Shown here: one piece after another, positions 39,894 to 49,339 of the stretch
Numbering within the stretch: the stretch's first letter is position 1
Layout of the letters: every line of letters starts with the position of its first letter
Assembly (NCBI GenBank): GCA_002083825.1
Contig: DAZV01000037.1
Span: 52,543-116,542 of the forward strand
Reading direction: 5' to 3'
Origin: Candidatus Sericytochromatia bacterium S15B-MN24 CBMW_12
GTDB lineage: Bacteria > Cyanobacteriota > Sericytochromatia > S15B-MN24 > UBA4093
DNA: 64,000 nt
Notes under the pieces: generated by a model
What the model was told of the DNA's origin: nothing
Seen by the model: only the letters and a program-made list of their open reading frames with translations
Database searches by the model: none
Translations under genes and position numbers: made by a program

Positions 39894-41287
39894 CCAAGCC
39901 AACTCCCCCCGTCTCCGCCGGGGACGTCGTCACACTCGACCTGGAAGTCCTCGTACCGGGCGGCGAAGCCCTCGCCCATTTCGGCGGCTACGCCATCTTC
40001 GTGCCGGGCGGCGTACCGGGAGACCGCGTCGACGCCGAGGTGATCTCGACCAAGCCGGGCTACGCGCGGGCGCTGGTCAAGAACGTCCTGACCCCCGGTT
40101 CGCAGCGGGTCGGCGCCCGGTGCCCTCTGTTCGGGCACTGCGGCGGCTGCCAATGGCAAGAAGTCGATTACGCCGCCCAGATCCTTTGGAAGCGCCAGAT
40201 CGTCGTCGACGCCCTCACGCGCATCGGCGGCTTCCCGGGAAGCGAACTCGTCCTGCCGACGCTCGGCATGGAGGATCCCTGGTACTACCGCAACAAGGTG
40301 CATTGGGCACTCGCCAAGGATGAAAAAACCCAGGGTTCCGGCATCCGGATAGGCCTCTACGAGGCCCGTAGTCACCGGGTGGTCGACGTGGAACACTGCT
40401 ACATCCAGCACCCCCTCAATAACTTGGTGTTGGACTTCCTGCGCAAGGAACTCCCCGAATTCGACTTCCCCCTCTACGATGAAAGCACCGGCAAGGGCTG
40501 GCTTCGCTCGGCCTTCGCCAAGGCGGGCCACCAGACCAACGAGCTGATGATAGGCCTCGTCACGACCCTCTCGGACTTCCCTCAGGAGTCCCGCTGGGTC
40601 GAGCGCGTCCGTGAGCAGTTTCCCGGGGTGACCAGCATCGTCCAGAACATCCAGAGCAAGCCCGGCAACGCCCTCATGGGCGAGGAAACCCGCGTGCTCT
40701 GGGGCAAGGACCACCTCTTCGAGAAGATCGGCCCCCTCACGTTCGCCATCTCCGCTCGCTCCTTCTTCCAGGTCAATTCCGAGCAAGTCGAGCGACTCTA
40801 CGAGACCGCGCTTCGCTACGCCGATCTTTCGGGTGGCGAGCGGATCGTCGACCTCTACTCGGGCACGGGAACCATCGCGCTGTACCTGGCAGCCAAGGGC
40901 GCGGGCGAGACCCTGGGAATCGAAGTGATTCCCGAGGCCACCCGAGACGCCATCGCCAACGCCCGGCTGAACCGGATCTCCAACGCCACCTTCCTGACCG
41001 GCAAGGTCGAGGACAGGCTCCCTCGGCTGCTCGCGGAAACCGGCCCCATCGACGTCGCGCTGCTCGACCCGCCCCGGAAGGGTTGCGAGCCGTCGGTCAT
41101 TTCGGCCATCGCAAGCTCGGGCATCCCCCGGATCGTCTACGTGTCTTGCAATCCGGCGACCCTCGCCCGGGACCTGAAGATCCTGGTCGAAGCGGGCGGC
41201 TACCAGCTTCAAGAGGTCCAGCCCGTGGACATGTTCCCCCAGACCGCTCACGTCGAGGCCGTCGCCCTGCTCACCAAAGCGCACTAG
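39890..41287 (+). CDS. rlmD: 23S rRNA (uracil-5-)-methyltransferase, RlmD/RumA type
   Basis: 465 residues. An N-terminal TRAM RNA-binding domain (about 10-65) is followed by the iron-sulfur cysteines ('CPLFGHCGGCQW' and a later His-Cys) and a Rossmann methylase with 'LYSGTGTIALYLA'. The C-terminal catalytic motif is 'VSCNPATLARDL' and its acid 'MFPQTAHVE'. Family members make m5U in rRNA or tRNA (RlmD, RlmC or TrmA-like); the exact target cannot be told apart here. Confidence 0.9.
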   Translation: MTKPTPPVSAGDVVTLDLEVLVPGGEALAHFGGYAIFVPGGVPGDRVDAEVISTKPGYARALVKNVLTPGSQRVGARCPLFGHCGGCQWQEVDYAAQILWKRQIVVDALTRIGGFPGSELVLPTLGMEDPWYYRNKVHWALAKDEKTQGSGIRIGLYEARSHRVVDVEHCYIQHPLNNLVLDFLRKELPEFDFPLYDESTGKGWLRSAFAKAGHQTNELMIGLVTTLSDFPQESRWVERVREQFPGVTSIVQNIQSKPGNALMGEETRVLWGKDHLFEKIGPLTFAISARSFFQVNSEQVERLYETALRYADLSGGERIVDLYSGTGTIALYLAAKGAGETLGIEVIPEATRDAIANARLNRISNATFLTGKVEDRLPRLLAETGPIDVALLDPPRKGCEPSVISAIASSGIPRIVYVSCNPATLARDLKILVEAGGYQLQEVQPVDMFPQTAHVEAVALLTKAH

Positions 41288-41296
41288 AGGACTTCC

Positions 41297-42385
41297 ATGC
41301 CGCCCATCATCGTCGCCATCAGTCCCAGGACCATGTTCCAGGCGCTCGCCCTGATCGTCGCCGTCACCGCGATCCTGAAGTTCCCCTACATCCTGGCCTT
41401 CCTGCTCATCGCGCTGATCCTGGCTGCGGCCCTGTCGCCCGGCGTCAACTTCTTCGCCTCCCGCCGGGTTCCGCGCGTCCTCGCCACGCTCCTGATCTTC
41501 GTCTTGATCTTTGGAACCCTTGGCATCCTGGGCCTGATGGTCATTCCCGTCCTGATCGACCAGATCCAGGATCTCGTGAAGAACTTTCCCGCCTACGCGA
41601 CCCAGTACGAGAACGTGCTTCAGCGCCTGCGCTCCCTGGAGGCCCGGTACCATGTCCTGCCAAGCACCACCCAGATAGCCACGTTCGTCTCGCAGCGCGC
41701 TTCGGGCTGGCTCGCCTCCACCCTCACCGCAACGGCTGCCGTGGCCTCGGCCATCGTGGGCATCGGCGGGGTGCTCATCAGCACGTTCTTCCTGCTCGCG
41801 GACGGCCCCAGACTCCGCCAGGGCTTTCTCTCGCTCATCCCGCCGCGGTTCCGACCCTCGATTTCCGAGCAAGTCGATCCTATCACCCAGCGGCTGGGCG
41901 CCTACGTCCGAGGCCAACTCATCAGCATGTCGGCCCTGGCCTTCCTGCTGGGCATCGGCCTGACCATCGCCGGAGTCCCCTACGCTTGGGTACTCGCCGT
42001 CCTGGCGGGAATCGCCGAGATCATTCCGCTGGTCGGCTCGACCCTGGGAGCCATCCCCGCCGTGATCGTCGCCCTCACCGTCGACTGGAAGCTCGCCCTC
42101 ATCGTCGTCGCCATCTTCGCCGTCGCCAACGTCATCCAAGGCAACGTCCTGAGCCCGCTCATCCTCTCCTCGTCCGTCGAGATGCCCCCGATTCTCGTCT
42201 TCTTCGCCATCTTGATCGGCGCCGAACTGCTGGGAATCGTGGGAGCCATCATCGCCGTTCCCATGGTCGCGACCTCCCTGGTCCTGATCCAGAACCTCTA
42301 CATCCCCGCCATCGAGCGACAGGACGGGACAGCTCGAGAAGCCCAACCATCCCCGCCCCCCTCATCTCCCCCCTCGGAGGGCTAA
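41297..42385 (+). CDS. AI-2E family (PerM/TqsA-like) membrane protein
   Basis: 362 residues with about seven to eight membrane helices in the AI-2E transporter pattern, including 'GVLISTFFLLADGPRLRQGFL' and 'GIAEIIPLVGSTLGAIPAVIVAL'. The C-terminus is Pro/Ser-rich. Members export autoinducer-2, act as Na+(Li+)/H+ antiporters or are uncharacterised permeases. ATG follows GAGGA by five bases. Confidence 0.88.
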   Translation: MPPIIVAISPRTMFQALALIVAVTAILKFPYILAFLLIALILAAALSPGVNFFASRRVPRVLATLLIFVLIFGTLGILGLMVIPVLIDQIQDLVKNFPAYATQYENVLQRLRSLEARYHVLPSTTQIATFVSQRASGWLASTLTATAAVASAIVGIGGVLISTFFLLADGPRLRQGFLSLIPPRFRPSISEQVDPITQRLGAYVRGQLISMSALAFLLGIGLTIAGVPYAWVLAVLAGIAEIIPLVGSTLGAIPAVIVALTVDWKLALIVVAIFAVANVIQGNVLSPLILSSSVEMPPILVFFAILIGAELLGIVGAIIAVPMVATSLVLIQNLYIPAIERQDGTAREAQPSPPPSSPPSEG

Positions 42386-42390
42386 ATCAC

Positions 42391-42798
42391 ATGTTGAACG
42401 CTCCAGAACTCGCCCACATGGGGCAGGGAAACCTCTCCGAAGCCCTGGGCATCGCGCTCGTCGAGGCGGGCCCCGATCGCGTCGTCGCCACCATGCCCGT
42501 CGACCACAGGACCCGCCAGCCGTTCGGATTGCTCCATGGCGGAGCTTCGGTCGCCCTCGCCGAAACCGTGGCCAGCATCGGAGCATGGCTGAACGTCGAC
42601 CGCGAGACGCAAGCCGCGGTCGGCCTGGAGATCAACGCCAACCATCTGAAGGGAAAGCGTGACGGGACGGTGACGGCCACCGCCACGCCGGTTCACCGCG
42701 GCAAGACCACCCAGGTCTGGAGCATCGCCATCGCGGACGAATCCGGCGCCTTGGTCTGCCTCTCGCGCTGCACCCTGGCCGTCGTGACCCGAAAATAA
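42391..42798 (+). CDS. Hotdog-fold thioesterase (PaaI/YbdB-like)
   Basis: 135 residues. 'GLLHGGASVALAETVAS' is the PaaI-type active-site loop with catalytic Glu, and 'VGLEINANHLK' is the conserved strand after it. Hydrolyses acyl- or aryl-CoA thioesters, possibly in menaquinone or aromatic metabolism. ATG at 42391, with GGAGG ten bases upstream; the longer open frame reading through the previous gene is spurious. Confidence 0.88.
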   Translation: MLNAPELAHMGQGNLSEALGIALVEAGPDRVVATMPVDHRTRQPFGLLHGGASVALAETVASIGAWLNVDRETQAAVGLEINANHLKGKRDGTVTATATPVHRGKTTQVWSIAIADESGALVCLSRCTLAVVTRK

Positions 42799-42818
42799 CG
42801 TCGGTCCCGACGGCGGAT

Positions 42819-42848
42819 TTGCCTGCTTTGGACCCAATTGGGTAGAAT
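42819..42848 (+). promoter_or_regulatory. Promoter for the GNAT gene
   Basis: TTGCCT (42819-42824), 18-base spacer, TAGAAT (42843-42848). It implies a leader of about 125 bases before the ATG at 42980. Confidence 0.55.
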
Positions 42849-42979
42849 GGTCTCGGATGCTTGCTCGAGTGCCTGAGCGTCCTTGAAGGCTGTGCGGCAA
42901 AGAAGCCAGCCGGAGGGCACCAGGAAACTATTCAAGCCTGTAATCAAGGCCTGACCGCTCAGCCAATCGGGAGTCGAGT

Positions 42980-43417
42980 ATGAACCCAGTCGCCGTCAGC
43001 TTTAACCTGCGAGAGGCCACCGAAAGTGACCGCCCCGCCATCAACGCGATTTACGCCACGCTCGGCTTCATGCCGTGGGATCCGGGACAGGATCAGCTGC
43101 TGGTCGCCGTCGCCGCCGATCGCCTCGTCGGCTGCGGCCGACTTCACCGCTACGAGGGTGCCGTCGAGCTCGGCGGCATGTACGTCCACCCCGACTTCCG
43201 CGGCCAGGCAATCGCCCGCAAGATTCTCGAATCGCTCGTCGACCTGCTTGGCGCCGAAGTCTGCTACTGCATCCCCTTCGACCACTTGGTGCCATTCTAC
43301 GAGCAATTCGGATTCGTCGCGTGCTCGGAAGAATCGCTGCCGGCGGTCATCGAGGAAAAAGTCGCCTTCTTCCGGGACGTCTACCTGCACCCGACCATCC
43401 TCATGGTTCGTCACTGA
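42980..43417 (+). CDS. GNAT-family N-acetyltransferase
   Basis: 145 residues. Motif A of the GNAT fold is visible ('LGGMYVHPDFRGQAIARKILESL', acetyl-CoA binding at Arg-Gly-Gln-Ala), as is 'FYEQFGFVA'. Substrate unknown; small GNATs modify amines of metabolites, proteins or drugs. It has its own promoter and a long leader and is followed by a strong terminator. Confidence 0.87.
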   Translation: MNPVAVSFNLREATESDRPAINAIYATLGFMPWDPGQDQLLVAVAADRLVGCGRLHRYEGAVELGGMYVHPDFRGQAIARKILESLVDLLGAEVCYCIPFDHLVPFYEQFGFVACSEESLPAVIEEKVAFFRDVYLHPTILMVRH

Positions 43418-43444
43418 GCCGCACGGCATCGTCCCGGTGGAGAA

Positions 43445-43484
43445 ACGAAAAGGAGGCGGGTTTTCCCGCCTCCTTTTCGTTTAT
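43445..43484. terminator. Strong bidirectional terminator
   Basis: Perfect 16-bp stem: 43445-43460 pairs with 43465-43480 around a TTTT loop, with T-rich flanks on the plus side and A-rich bases on the other. It separates the convergent GNAT and ABC operons. Confidence 0.88.
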
Positions 43485-44065
43485 TGGGCCGCTTCCGGAA
43501 CCGCCGTCGGTAGGGGAACGGGCGCCGCCAACGGGGGCGACGCTTGCAGCCGGGTCCAGGAATCGACCTTGAACGAACTCAGGAGATAGATCTTTCCGTC
43601 CGGTCCCTTGGCATAATAAGCAGAGCCCGTCGGGTTCTTGGCGCCGATGACCAGCTTGGACTGGAGCGGCTCCTTGTCGGTTCCCAGCGCCAGCTCGAGC
43701 TGAGGCTGATCGAAGCCGTAGGCTGCGGGATCCGAAACCGAATCCTCGACCTTGCGTTCCGCCTTGAGCGTCAAGGCATCGTTGAAGGGCGCCTCGAACT
43801 GCATGGTTTCGAGCGCGCGCTCGGGCTCGGTCGCGAGCGTCCAATCGCCTGCGATGGACCCGCTGGCAGCGGCCTTCTGGTAGACGGCCTCCCCTTGCGG
43901 AGTGGTCAGGGTGAAGCGGTTGAACGCCTTGGCCTTGTCCCCGTCGTAACTCCAGATCACGACCTCGTTGGACTCGACGGGCGCGGGCTTGGGGGCGTCG
44001 AAGTAGACGTAAGCGCCGAGCCCCCCCGCGAACGCGAGCATGGCGACGGTTGTTTTCCAGTTCAT
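43481..44065 (-). CDS. DUF4340-like protein of the ABC operon
   Basis: 194 residues from the ATG at 44065, which shares one base with the preceding stop (TGATG) and follows AGGAG by six bases. A membrane anchor (about 6-22) is followed by a beta-rich outside domain ('YGFDQPQLELALGTDKEPLQSKLVIG'), as in DUF4340 proteins that travel with Gld-type ABC transporters. Last gene of the four-gene operon. Confidence 0.8.
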   Translation of the reverse strand: MNWKTTVAMLAFAGGLGAYVYFDAPKPAPVESNEVVIWSYDGDKAKAFNRFTLTTPQGEAVYQKAAASGSIAGDWTLATEPERALETMQFEAPFNDALTLKAERKVEDSVSDPAAYGFDQPQLELALGTDKEPLQSKLVIGAKNPTGSAYYAKGPDGKIYLLSSFKVDSWTRLQASPPLAAPVPLPTAVPEAAQ

Positions 44066-45657
44066 CACGCGCTCCTCCGACGCCACCAGACCATGCCGCC
44101 GAGGATCACCAGGATCGCGGGGGCGCCGCCCACCGAGGTCCAGAAGACCATGTTGATCTGGTTGCCCATCATCTCGATGGTCTTGGGAGTCGTGTCCTTG
44201 GCGGGAATGGAGACCAGGGCATCTTCCTCGGCCAGCCAGTTCAGGCTCTTGAGGAAAAGATCGCCGTTGGACAGTTCGCTGCCGTAGAGCTTATCCGCGG
44301 CAAACTGGGCGGTTCCCACCACGATCATGCGGGTTTTCTCGGGTTCGGCCTCACCGGCCTCCGCCTCGACCGAGGGAGAGGCCGCCGAGACGGGGGCCTT
44401 CTGCTCGATCGAAAGCGCGTAAGCCAGGGTGAGCGGTCCCTCGGCATCCTGACCGGCGTCGAAACCGATCTGGCGGCTCATGAGGTTGGTTTCCCCCCAG
44501 GCCTCGGGAGAGGTCTCGACGAGCGCCCAGGCGGTCACGCCTTCAGGCATCTGATCGGCCTGCTTGAGCGAACGGGTCATGGGGTAGGCCGTGGTCTGGA
44601 GACCCTGCGTGATGGCATGGTGGGGGTAGCGCAGGGCCACCGGCATGGCGGGCTCGTAGTTGATGTTGGCGCGAGGGTCCACGACCAGATCGTTTCGAAC
44701 CGTGACGCCGAGTTGCTGGATCCAGTCTTCGAGGCCGGTCCGCTTGTCGGCAAGCATGGCGTAGACCCGGCCGCCCTGCTCGACGTAGGCCTTCAGGACG
44801 TCCACTTCCTGAGTCATCAGAGCGGACTGGGGACCGGCGACGACGACGACCGCGGCGTCGGCGGGGACTTCCTTCTTGCCGAAGAGCGACAGGGCCTCGA
44901 TCTTGTAGTTCTGCTTGCCCAGAGCCTGCTTGGCCTGCATGAGTTCCTGCTCGCCATGGCCTTCGAGGAAGTAGACGACCTTTTGCTTGTCCTGGGTGAG
45001 CTTGAGGATGCCGGCGGTGAAGTCCTGCTCGGTGGTGCCGGTGACTTCGACCTTCTTGGCGCCCTGGGTCAGGAAGATCTGCCCGTAGCGCAGATTCGGG
45101 CCGGTGTTGAACTCGGTGGCGAAGCTACGAGCCTTGCTTGGCTCGCGATCCGGGTCGATGGTCTCGAACTTGAGCTGCTTGGAATGGTAGGTATACTCCT
45201 GCCACAGTTCCTTCGTCTGCTGAACCTGGGAATCCCCGGGCCGAACGAGCATGACGACCTTGGTCTCGGTCTCGAGGTTGGCGAGGATCTTGCGGGACTG
45301 TTCGGAGAGCGAGTACTGCTTGTTCTGAGTCACGTCGACGCGCTTGTGGTACTTGGCTCCGACGACGTTGACGAGGACGAGCACGGCCAGGAAGGCCAGC
45401 GAGAAGACCAGGGTGTTGGCTCCGCCCTGAGCGCGCTTGCTGCGGGCGAGGTCGAGGAGGAACGCGCGGCTCTGCCAGCCGATGCCGAGCGCGTAGAGCC
45501 CCACGCCGATCCAGCCGGCGATGCGCAGGGAATTGGCGACGGCGTAGGGAATTTCCTTGGGGAAGTAGGTTCCGGCGAGCGCCCCCACCAGGAGCAGGAT
45601 GGCGACGACGCCGATGGCCGAGATGGCCCAATCCAGTGCGGATTTTTTATTCTTCAC
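44065..45657 (-). CDS. GldG-like ABC auxiliary protein
   Basis: 530 residues. Two to three N-terminal membrane helices (within about 10-110), then a long outside domain of the ABC_transp_aux/GldG type ('NLETETKVVMLVRPGD', 'VVYFLEGHGEQEL', 'VVVVAGPQSALMTQEVD'), then a C-terminal helix ('APAILVILGGMVW'). GldG is associated with gliding motility in Bacteroidetes, but homologues are widespread. GTG start with GGAGG six bases upstream. Confidence 0.85.
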   Translation of the reverse strand: MKNKKSALDWAISAIGVVAILLLVGALAGTYFPKEIPYAVANSLRIAGWIGVGLYALGIGWQSRAFLLDLARSKRAQGGANTLVFSLAFLAVLVLVNVVGAKYHKRVDVTQNKQYSLSEQSRKILANLETETKVVMLVRPGDSQVQQTKELWQEYTYHSKQLKFETIDPDREPSKARSFATEFNTGPNLRYGQIFLTQGAKKVEVTGTTEQDFTAGILKLTQDKQKVVYFLEGHGEQELMQAKQALGKQNYKIEALSLFGKKEVPADAAVVVVAGPQSALMTQEVDVLKAYVEQGGRVYAMLADKRTGLEDWIQQLGVTVRNDLVVDPRANINYEPAMPVALRYPHHAITQGLQTTAYPMTRSLKQADQMPEGVTAWALVETSPEAWGETNLMSRQIGFDAGQDAEGPLTLAYALSIEQKAPVSAASPSVEAEAGEAEPEKTRMIVVGTAQFAADKLYGSELSNGDLFLKSLNWLAEEDALVSIPAKDTTPKTIEMMGNQINMVFWTSVGGAPAILVILGGMVWWRRRSA

Positions 45658-45660
45658 GCC

Positions 45661-46371
45661 TTACCTCCAGCGGTAGACTTCGACCGACCGGATGGTCAGG
45701 AAGAGGGAACCCACGATGAAGCTCAGGTAGTAGATCACGTCGGAGGTGTCGATCACCCCGCGAAGGAGGTTCTCCTGATGCTGCAGCAGGGAAACGTACT
45801 CGAAGACCTGGCCCAGGGGTTGCCCGACGATGGCGCTGGCCGAGGGCAGCAGCCAGATGAGCAAGCTGAGGGCGAAGGTGGCGACCGCGGCGATGACCTG
45901 GTTGTTGGTCCAGCTCGAGGTGAGCAGGCCGATCGCCATGAACGAAGCCCCGAGGAGGTAGATGGCGAGATACCCCGTGAGGAGGGTCATCCAGTCGGGC
46001 TGGCCGAGCCAAGCGAGGGTGAGGGGGAAGATCACGGTGAGCGCCAGGAGGAAGGCGAGGTAGAGCAGGCTCGAGAGGTACTTGCCGAGCACGATCTGGA
46101 GGTCGGTGACCGGGCTGGTCATGAGCATCTCGATGGTGCCCCGCTGGCGCTCCTCGGCGAGTAGCCGCATGGTGAGGGCGGGGGTGATGAGCAGGAAGAC
46201 GACGTTGAGATTGGAGAAGAGACCTCTCATGGAGGCTTCGCGACTGTGGTAGAGGATGAGAGAGAACAGGTAGCCCGAGATGAGCATGAAGAGGGCCGCG
46301 ACCACGTAGGCCACGGGCGAGACGAAGTAGGCCTTCAGCTCGCGTTGGGCGATCGCCCAGATTTTACCCAT
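45661..46371 (-). CDS. ABC-2 type permease (GldF-like)
   Basis: 236 residues with six membrane helices ('YVVAALFMLISGYLFSLI', 'TALTMRLLAEE', 'LYLAFLLALTVIFPLTLAW' regions). The cytoplasmic motif 'LAEERQRGTIEMLMTSPVTD' is typical of ABC-2 permeases. It overlaps the ATPase gene by eight bases and is the membrane partner of that ATPase. Confidence 0.88.
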   Translation of the reverse strand: MGKIWAIAQRELKAYFVSPVAYVVAALFMLISGYLFSLILYHSREASMRGLFSNLNVVFLLITPALTMRLLAEERQRGTIEMLMTSPVTDLQIVLGKYLSSLLYLAFLLALTVIFPLTLAWLGQPDWMTLLTGYLAIYLLGASFMAIGLLTSSWTNNQVIAAVATFALSLLIWLLPSASAIVGQPLGQVFEYVSLLQHQENLLRGVIDTSDVIYYLSFIVGSLFLTIRSVEVYRWR

Positions 46372-47353
46372 GGGTGAGCACCTCCGGTTGGTCTGCGGGG
46401 GGTTCGGTTTGCGCCGTTGCGGCGTCCGCGGTGGTCAGCTTGAGGAAGATCTCTTCCAGACTGAGCCCCACGCTCTTGAGTTCGAGCAAGCCCCAACCGC
46501 GGCCCACGACCTCGGCTGCGATCCGCTCTCGCAGGTCGTTTCCGTCAGGAACGTCCAGGCTGACCCGCGAGAGGCCGTCGGCCTTCGGCGTGGCCAGAAC
46601 CTTAGAGACTCCCGGCAGGTCCCGGAGCTGAGCCACAAGCTCGTCTTGAGGCGCGCGGGCTTCGACCTCGATGCGAAGCCCGCCACGAAGCTTGCCCTCG
46701 AGTTCCTCGGGATTGCCCTCGGCGACGATCATGCCCTGGTTGATGATCATCACGCGGCTGCAAGTCACCTGGACCTCGGGCAGGATGTGGGTGCTCAGGA
46801 TCACGGTGTGGTCCTGGGCCAGGCTCTTGATGAGTTCGCGGATCTGGATGATTTGCTTGGGGTCGAGGCCGTTGGTCGGCTCGTCGAAGACGAGGACCTT
46901 GGGTCTGTGGACAAGGGCCTGAGCCAGACCCACCCGCTGCTGGAAGCCCTTGGAGAGGTGAGCGATCAGCTTGCTCGGGACCTCCGTGAGAAAGCACTTC
47001 GCGAGCACCTCGTCGACGGCGGCCTTGACCTCACGTCCCGGGACGCCGCGCAGCTTGGCGGCGAAGGCGAGGTAGTCGCGAACGCTCATTTCCGGGTAGA
47101 CGGGGGGATTCTCAGGCAGGTATCCCAGGAGGCGCTTCGCCTCGAGGGGATCCTGGGCCATGTCGAACCCACCGACTCTCACTCTGCCTGACGTTGGGGT
47201 GAGATACCCGGTCAACATCTTCATGGTGGTCGATTTGCCCGCGCCGTTGGGACCGAGGAAGCCCAGGATTTCGCCCTTCTTTACGTCGAAGGTGACGTCC
47301 CGGACCACCGTGTGGTCCGCATAGCGCTTGGACAGATTCTCAATCGCGATCAT
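46364..47353 (-). CDS. ABC transporter ATPase (GldA-like)
   Basis: 329 residues. Walker A 'GPNGAGKSTTMKML', Q-loop 'GYLPENPPVYPEM', signature 'LSKGFQQRVGLAQAL', Walker B 'VLVFDEPTNGLD' and the H-loop 'STHILPEV'. The C-terminal about 100 residues are a regulatory extension. It drives the GldF-like permease encoded next. The promoter probably lies at 47500-47510 (TAAAAT on the minus strand). Confidence 0.93.
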   Translation of the reverse strand: MIAIENLSKRYADHTVVRDVTFDVKKGEILGFLGPNGAGKSTTMKMLTGYLTPTSGRVRVGGFDMAQDPLEAKRLLGYLPENPPVYPEMSVRDYLAFAAKLRGVPGREVKAAVDEVLAKCFLTEVPSKLIAHLSKGFQQRVGLAQALVHRPKVLVFDEPTNGLDPKQIIQIRELIKSLAQDHTVILSTHILPEVQVTCSRVMIINQGMIVAEGNPEELEGKLRGGLRIEVEARAPQDELVAQLRDLPGVSKVLATPKADGLSRVSLDVPDGNDLRERIAAEVVGRGWGLLELKSVGLSLEEIFLKLTTADAATAQTEPPADQPEVLTHG

Positions 47354-47562
47354 GTCCGCTTCACTCCTAACTGGAAGGTATTTCGGGGTTGAGGAGGCCC
47401 CAACTCCATGAGACCCTCGCGGGGTGGCTTGGTTCCCTGTTCAGATGAAAAAAAGGATGAGCGCGCCGAATCGACATGCGACGGGGGCACGCTCGATAGG
47501 TATTTTATCATGCTCTTCGAGCATACCCGAAGAGGGCTCGCCTCTTACGGGGCGAGCGGGTA

Positions 47563-47751
47563 TCACAGGGCGGCGCGCTCCGCCACGCCACTCACGAGAC
47601 CCACGGCCTCTCGGCGGGCCGCAAGGGCCCACGCGGAAGGCGCCGTCGCGGGCTGAACCGCGACGGGGACCTCGAGAACGACGGAAAGCGCGGCGGATAT
47701 CGCGGCGAGTTCGGCTTCGGTCGGCACGTCTTCTCCTGGATTCCTGATCAT
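47563..47751 (-). CDS. Small acyl-CoA carboxylase epsilon-like subunit
   Basis: 62 residues. 'TEAELAAISAALSVVL' followed by a variable linker and 'SAWALAARREAVG' matches the pattern of the epsilon subunit that stabilises acyl-CoA carboxylase complexes, best known from Actinobacteria. It lies only 11 bases after the carboxyltransferase gene, which supports the call. The gap 47354-47562 downstream contains two hairpins but no gene. Confidence 0.6.
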   Translation of the reverse strand: MIRNPGEDVPTEAELAAISAALSVVLEVPVAVQPATAPSAWALAARREAVGLVSGVAERAAL

Positions 47752-47762
47752 CGGGCGGGAAA

Positions 47763-49337
47763 TTACAGGGGGATGTTCCCATGCTTGCGGCGGGGGCGCT
47801 CGACCCGCTTGTTTTTGAGCATGGCGAGCGCATCGGCGAGCCGGGGACGGGTTTGCGCGGGATCGATGACGTCGTCGAGGAAACCCCGCTCCGCCGCGAT
47901 GTACGGGTTCGCGAAGCGCTCCCGGTACTCGGCGATCATGTCGTCCTTGTGCGCAGGATCGGCGGCGATCTCGCGACGGTAGAGAATGTTGGCGGCCCCT
48001 TCGGCCCCCATCACGGCAATCTCGGCGGAGGGCCAGGCGAGGTTCACGTCCGTGCGGATGTGCTTGGAGCCCAGCACGTCGTAGGCGCCGCCGTAGGCCT
48101 TGCGGGTGATCACGGTGATCATCGGGACCGTGGCTTCGCAGTAGGCGTAGAGGAGCTTGGCGCCGTGACGGATGATCCCGCCGTACTCCTGGGTCTTGCC
48201 GGGGAAGTAGCCGGGAACGTCCACGAACGTCACGATCGGGATGTTGAAGGAGTCGCAGGTGCGTACGAAGCGCGCGCCCTTCACCGACGCGTTGATGTCG
48301 AGGGTCCCCGCCATCTCCTTGGGCTGGTTGGCCACGATTCCCACCGTCTGCCCGTTGATGCGCCCGAAGGCGGTGATCAGGTTGCAGGCGAACTGCGGCA
48401 TGATCTCGAAGACGTCGCCGTCATCGACCACCAGCTCCAGGATCTCCTTCATGTCGTAGGGCTTGTTGGGCTGCTCGGGGATGATCTCCCGGAGCCGCTC
48501 CTCGACGCGATCCGAGGGATCGTCGGTCGGTATCGGCGGGGGCGTCTCGAGGTTGTTGTCGGGAAGGAAGGAGAGCAAGTAACGGACATTCTCCAGGCAG
48601 CTCTCTTCGCTGGGATAGCTGAGGTGGGAGACTCCGCTGATTCGGCCATGAACCGAGGCACCGCCCAGGTCCTCGGCGGTCACTTCCTCGCCGGTGACGG
48701 TCTTCACGACGTCGGGCCCAGTGATGAACATGTACGAGGAGTCCTGGACCATCGCCACGAAGTCGGTCATGGCAGGCGAGTAGACGGCACCGCCCGCGCA
48801 GGGCCCCATGATGACCGAGATCTGGGGAATGACGCCCGAGGCCTGGACGTTGCGCCAGAAGACCTCGGCGTAACCCGCGAGGCTCTCGACGCCTTCCTGG
48901 ATCCGGGCGCCTCCCGAGTCATTCAGCCCGATGACCGGGGCGCCGTTCTGAACGGCCATGTCCATGATCTTGCAGATCTTCTCGGCGTAGACTTCGCCGA
49001 GCGCTCCCCCGAAGACGGTGAAGTCCTGGGAGAAGACGTAGACCAAGCGGCCGTCGACCCGGCCGTAGCCGGTGACGACGCCGTCTCCTGAGATGCGCTT
49101 CTCGGGCATGCCGAAGTTCTGGGCGCGGTGTACCCGGAAGCGGTCGATCTCGACGAACGACCCCGGATCCAAGAGGAGGTCGAGGCGCTCGCGCGCGGTG
49201 AGCTTGCCCTTGGCGTGCTGCTTGGCGATCGCCGCCTCGCCGCCGCCGAGCGCCGCTTCGTTCTGTCGGCGCTTCAGTTCTGCCAGTTTGGATTGCATGC
49301 CGCTCGTCTCTTCAATGGGGGGAGTCAGGATCGTCAT
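47763..49337 (-). CDS. Acyl-CoA carboxylase carboxyltransferase (propionyl-CoA type, PccB/MmdA-like)
   Basis: 524 residues, with crotonase-like N- and C-domains of the biotin-dependent carboxyltransferase beta type. Signatures include '[14 protein letters not shown]', '[18 protein letters not shown]', '[16 protein letters not shown]', and in the C-domain '[26 protein letters not shown]' and '[11 protein letters not shown]'. It would carboxylate propionyl- or acetyl-CoA using carboxybiotin, or act in a Na+-pumping decarboxylase. No biotin carboxylase or biotin carrier is encoded in the window. Two bases after the TPR gene. Confidence 0.92.
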   Translation of the reverse strand: MTILTPPIEETSGMQSKLAELKRRQNEAALGGGEAAIAKQHAKGKLTARERLDLLLDPGSFVEIDRFRVHRAQNFGMPEKRISGDGVVTGYGRVDGRLVYVFSQDFTVFGGALGEVYAEKICKIMDMAVQNGAPVIGLNDSGGARIQEGVESLAGYAEVFWRNVQASGVIPQISVIMGPCAGGAVYSPAMTDFVAMVQDSSYMFITGPDVVKTVTGEEVTAEDLGGASVHGRISGVSHLSYPSEESCLENVRYLLSFLPDNNLETPPPIPTDDPSDRVEERLREIIPEQPNKPYDMKEILELVVDDGDVFEIMPQFACNLITAFGRINGQTVGIVANQPKEMAGTLDINASVKGARFVRTCDSFNIPIVTFVDVPGYFPGKTQEYGGIIRHGAKLLYAYCEATVPMITVITRKAYGGAYDVLGSKHIRTDVNLAWPSAEIAVMGAEGAANILYRREIAADPAHKDDMIAEYRERFANPYIAAERGFLDDVIDPAQTRPRLADALAMLKNKRVERPRRKHGNIPL

Positions 49338-49339
49338 GA

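Noticed and set aside
39800..42346. 848-residue minus-strand frame
   Set aside because: It lies opposite the glycosyltransferase, rlmD and AI-2E genes, which have clear motifs; its Asp/Gly/Glu-rich composition is typical of an antisense shadow.
41083..42390. Upstream extension of the thioesterase frame
   Set aside because: It runs through the rlmD and AI-2E genes in another frame; the real start is 42391.
42849..42979. Riboswitch in the GNAT leader
   Set aside because: No aptamer pattern I could name; only unspecific inverted segments.
44050..46164. 704-residue plus-strand frame
   Set aside because: Antisense to the GldG-like and permease genes; no domain or start signal.
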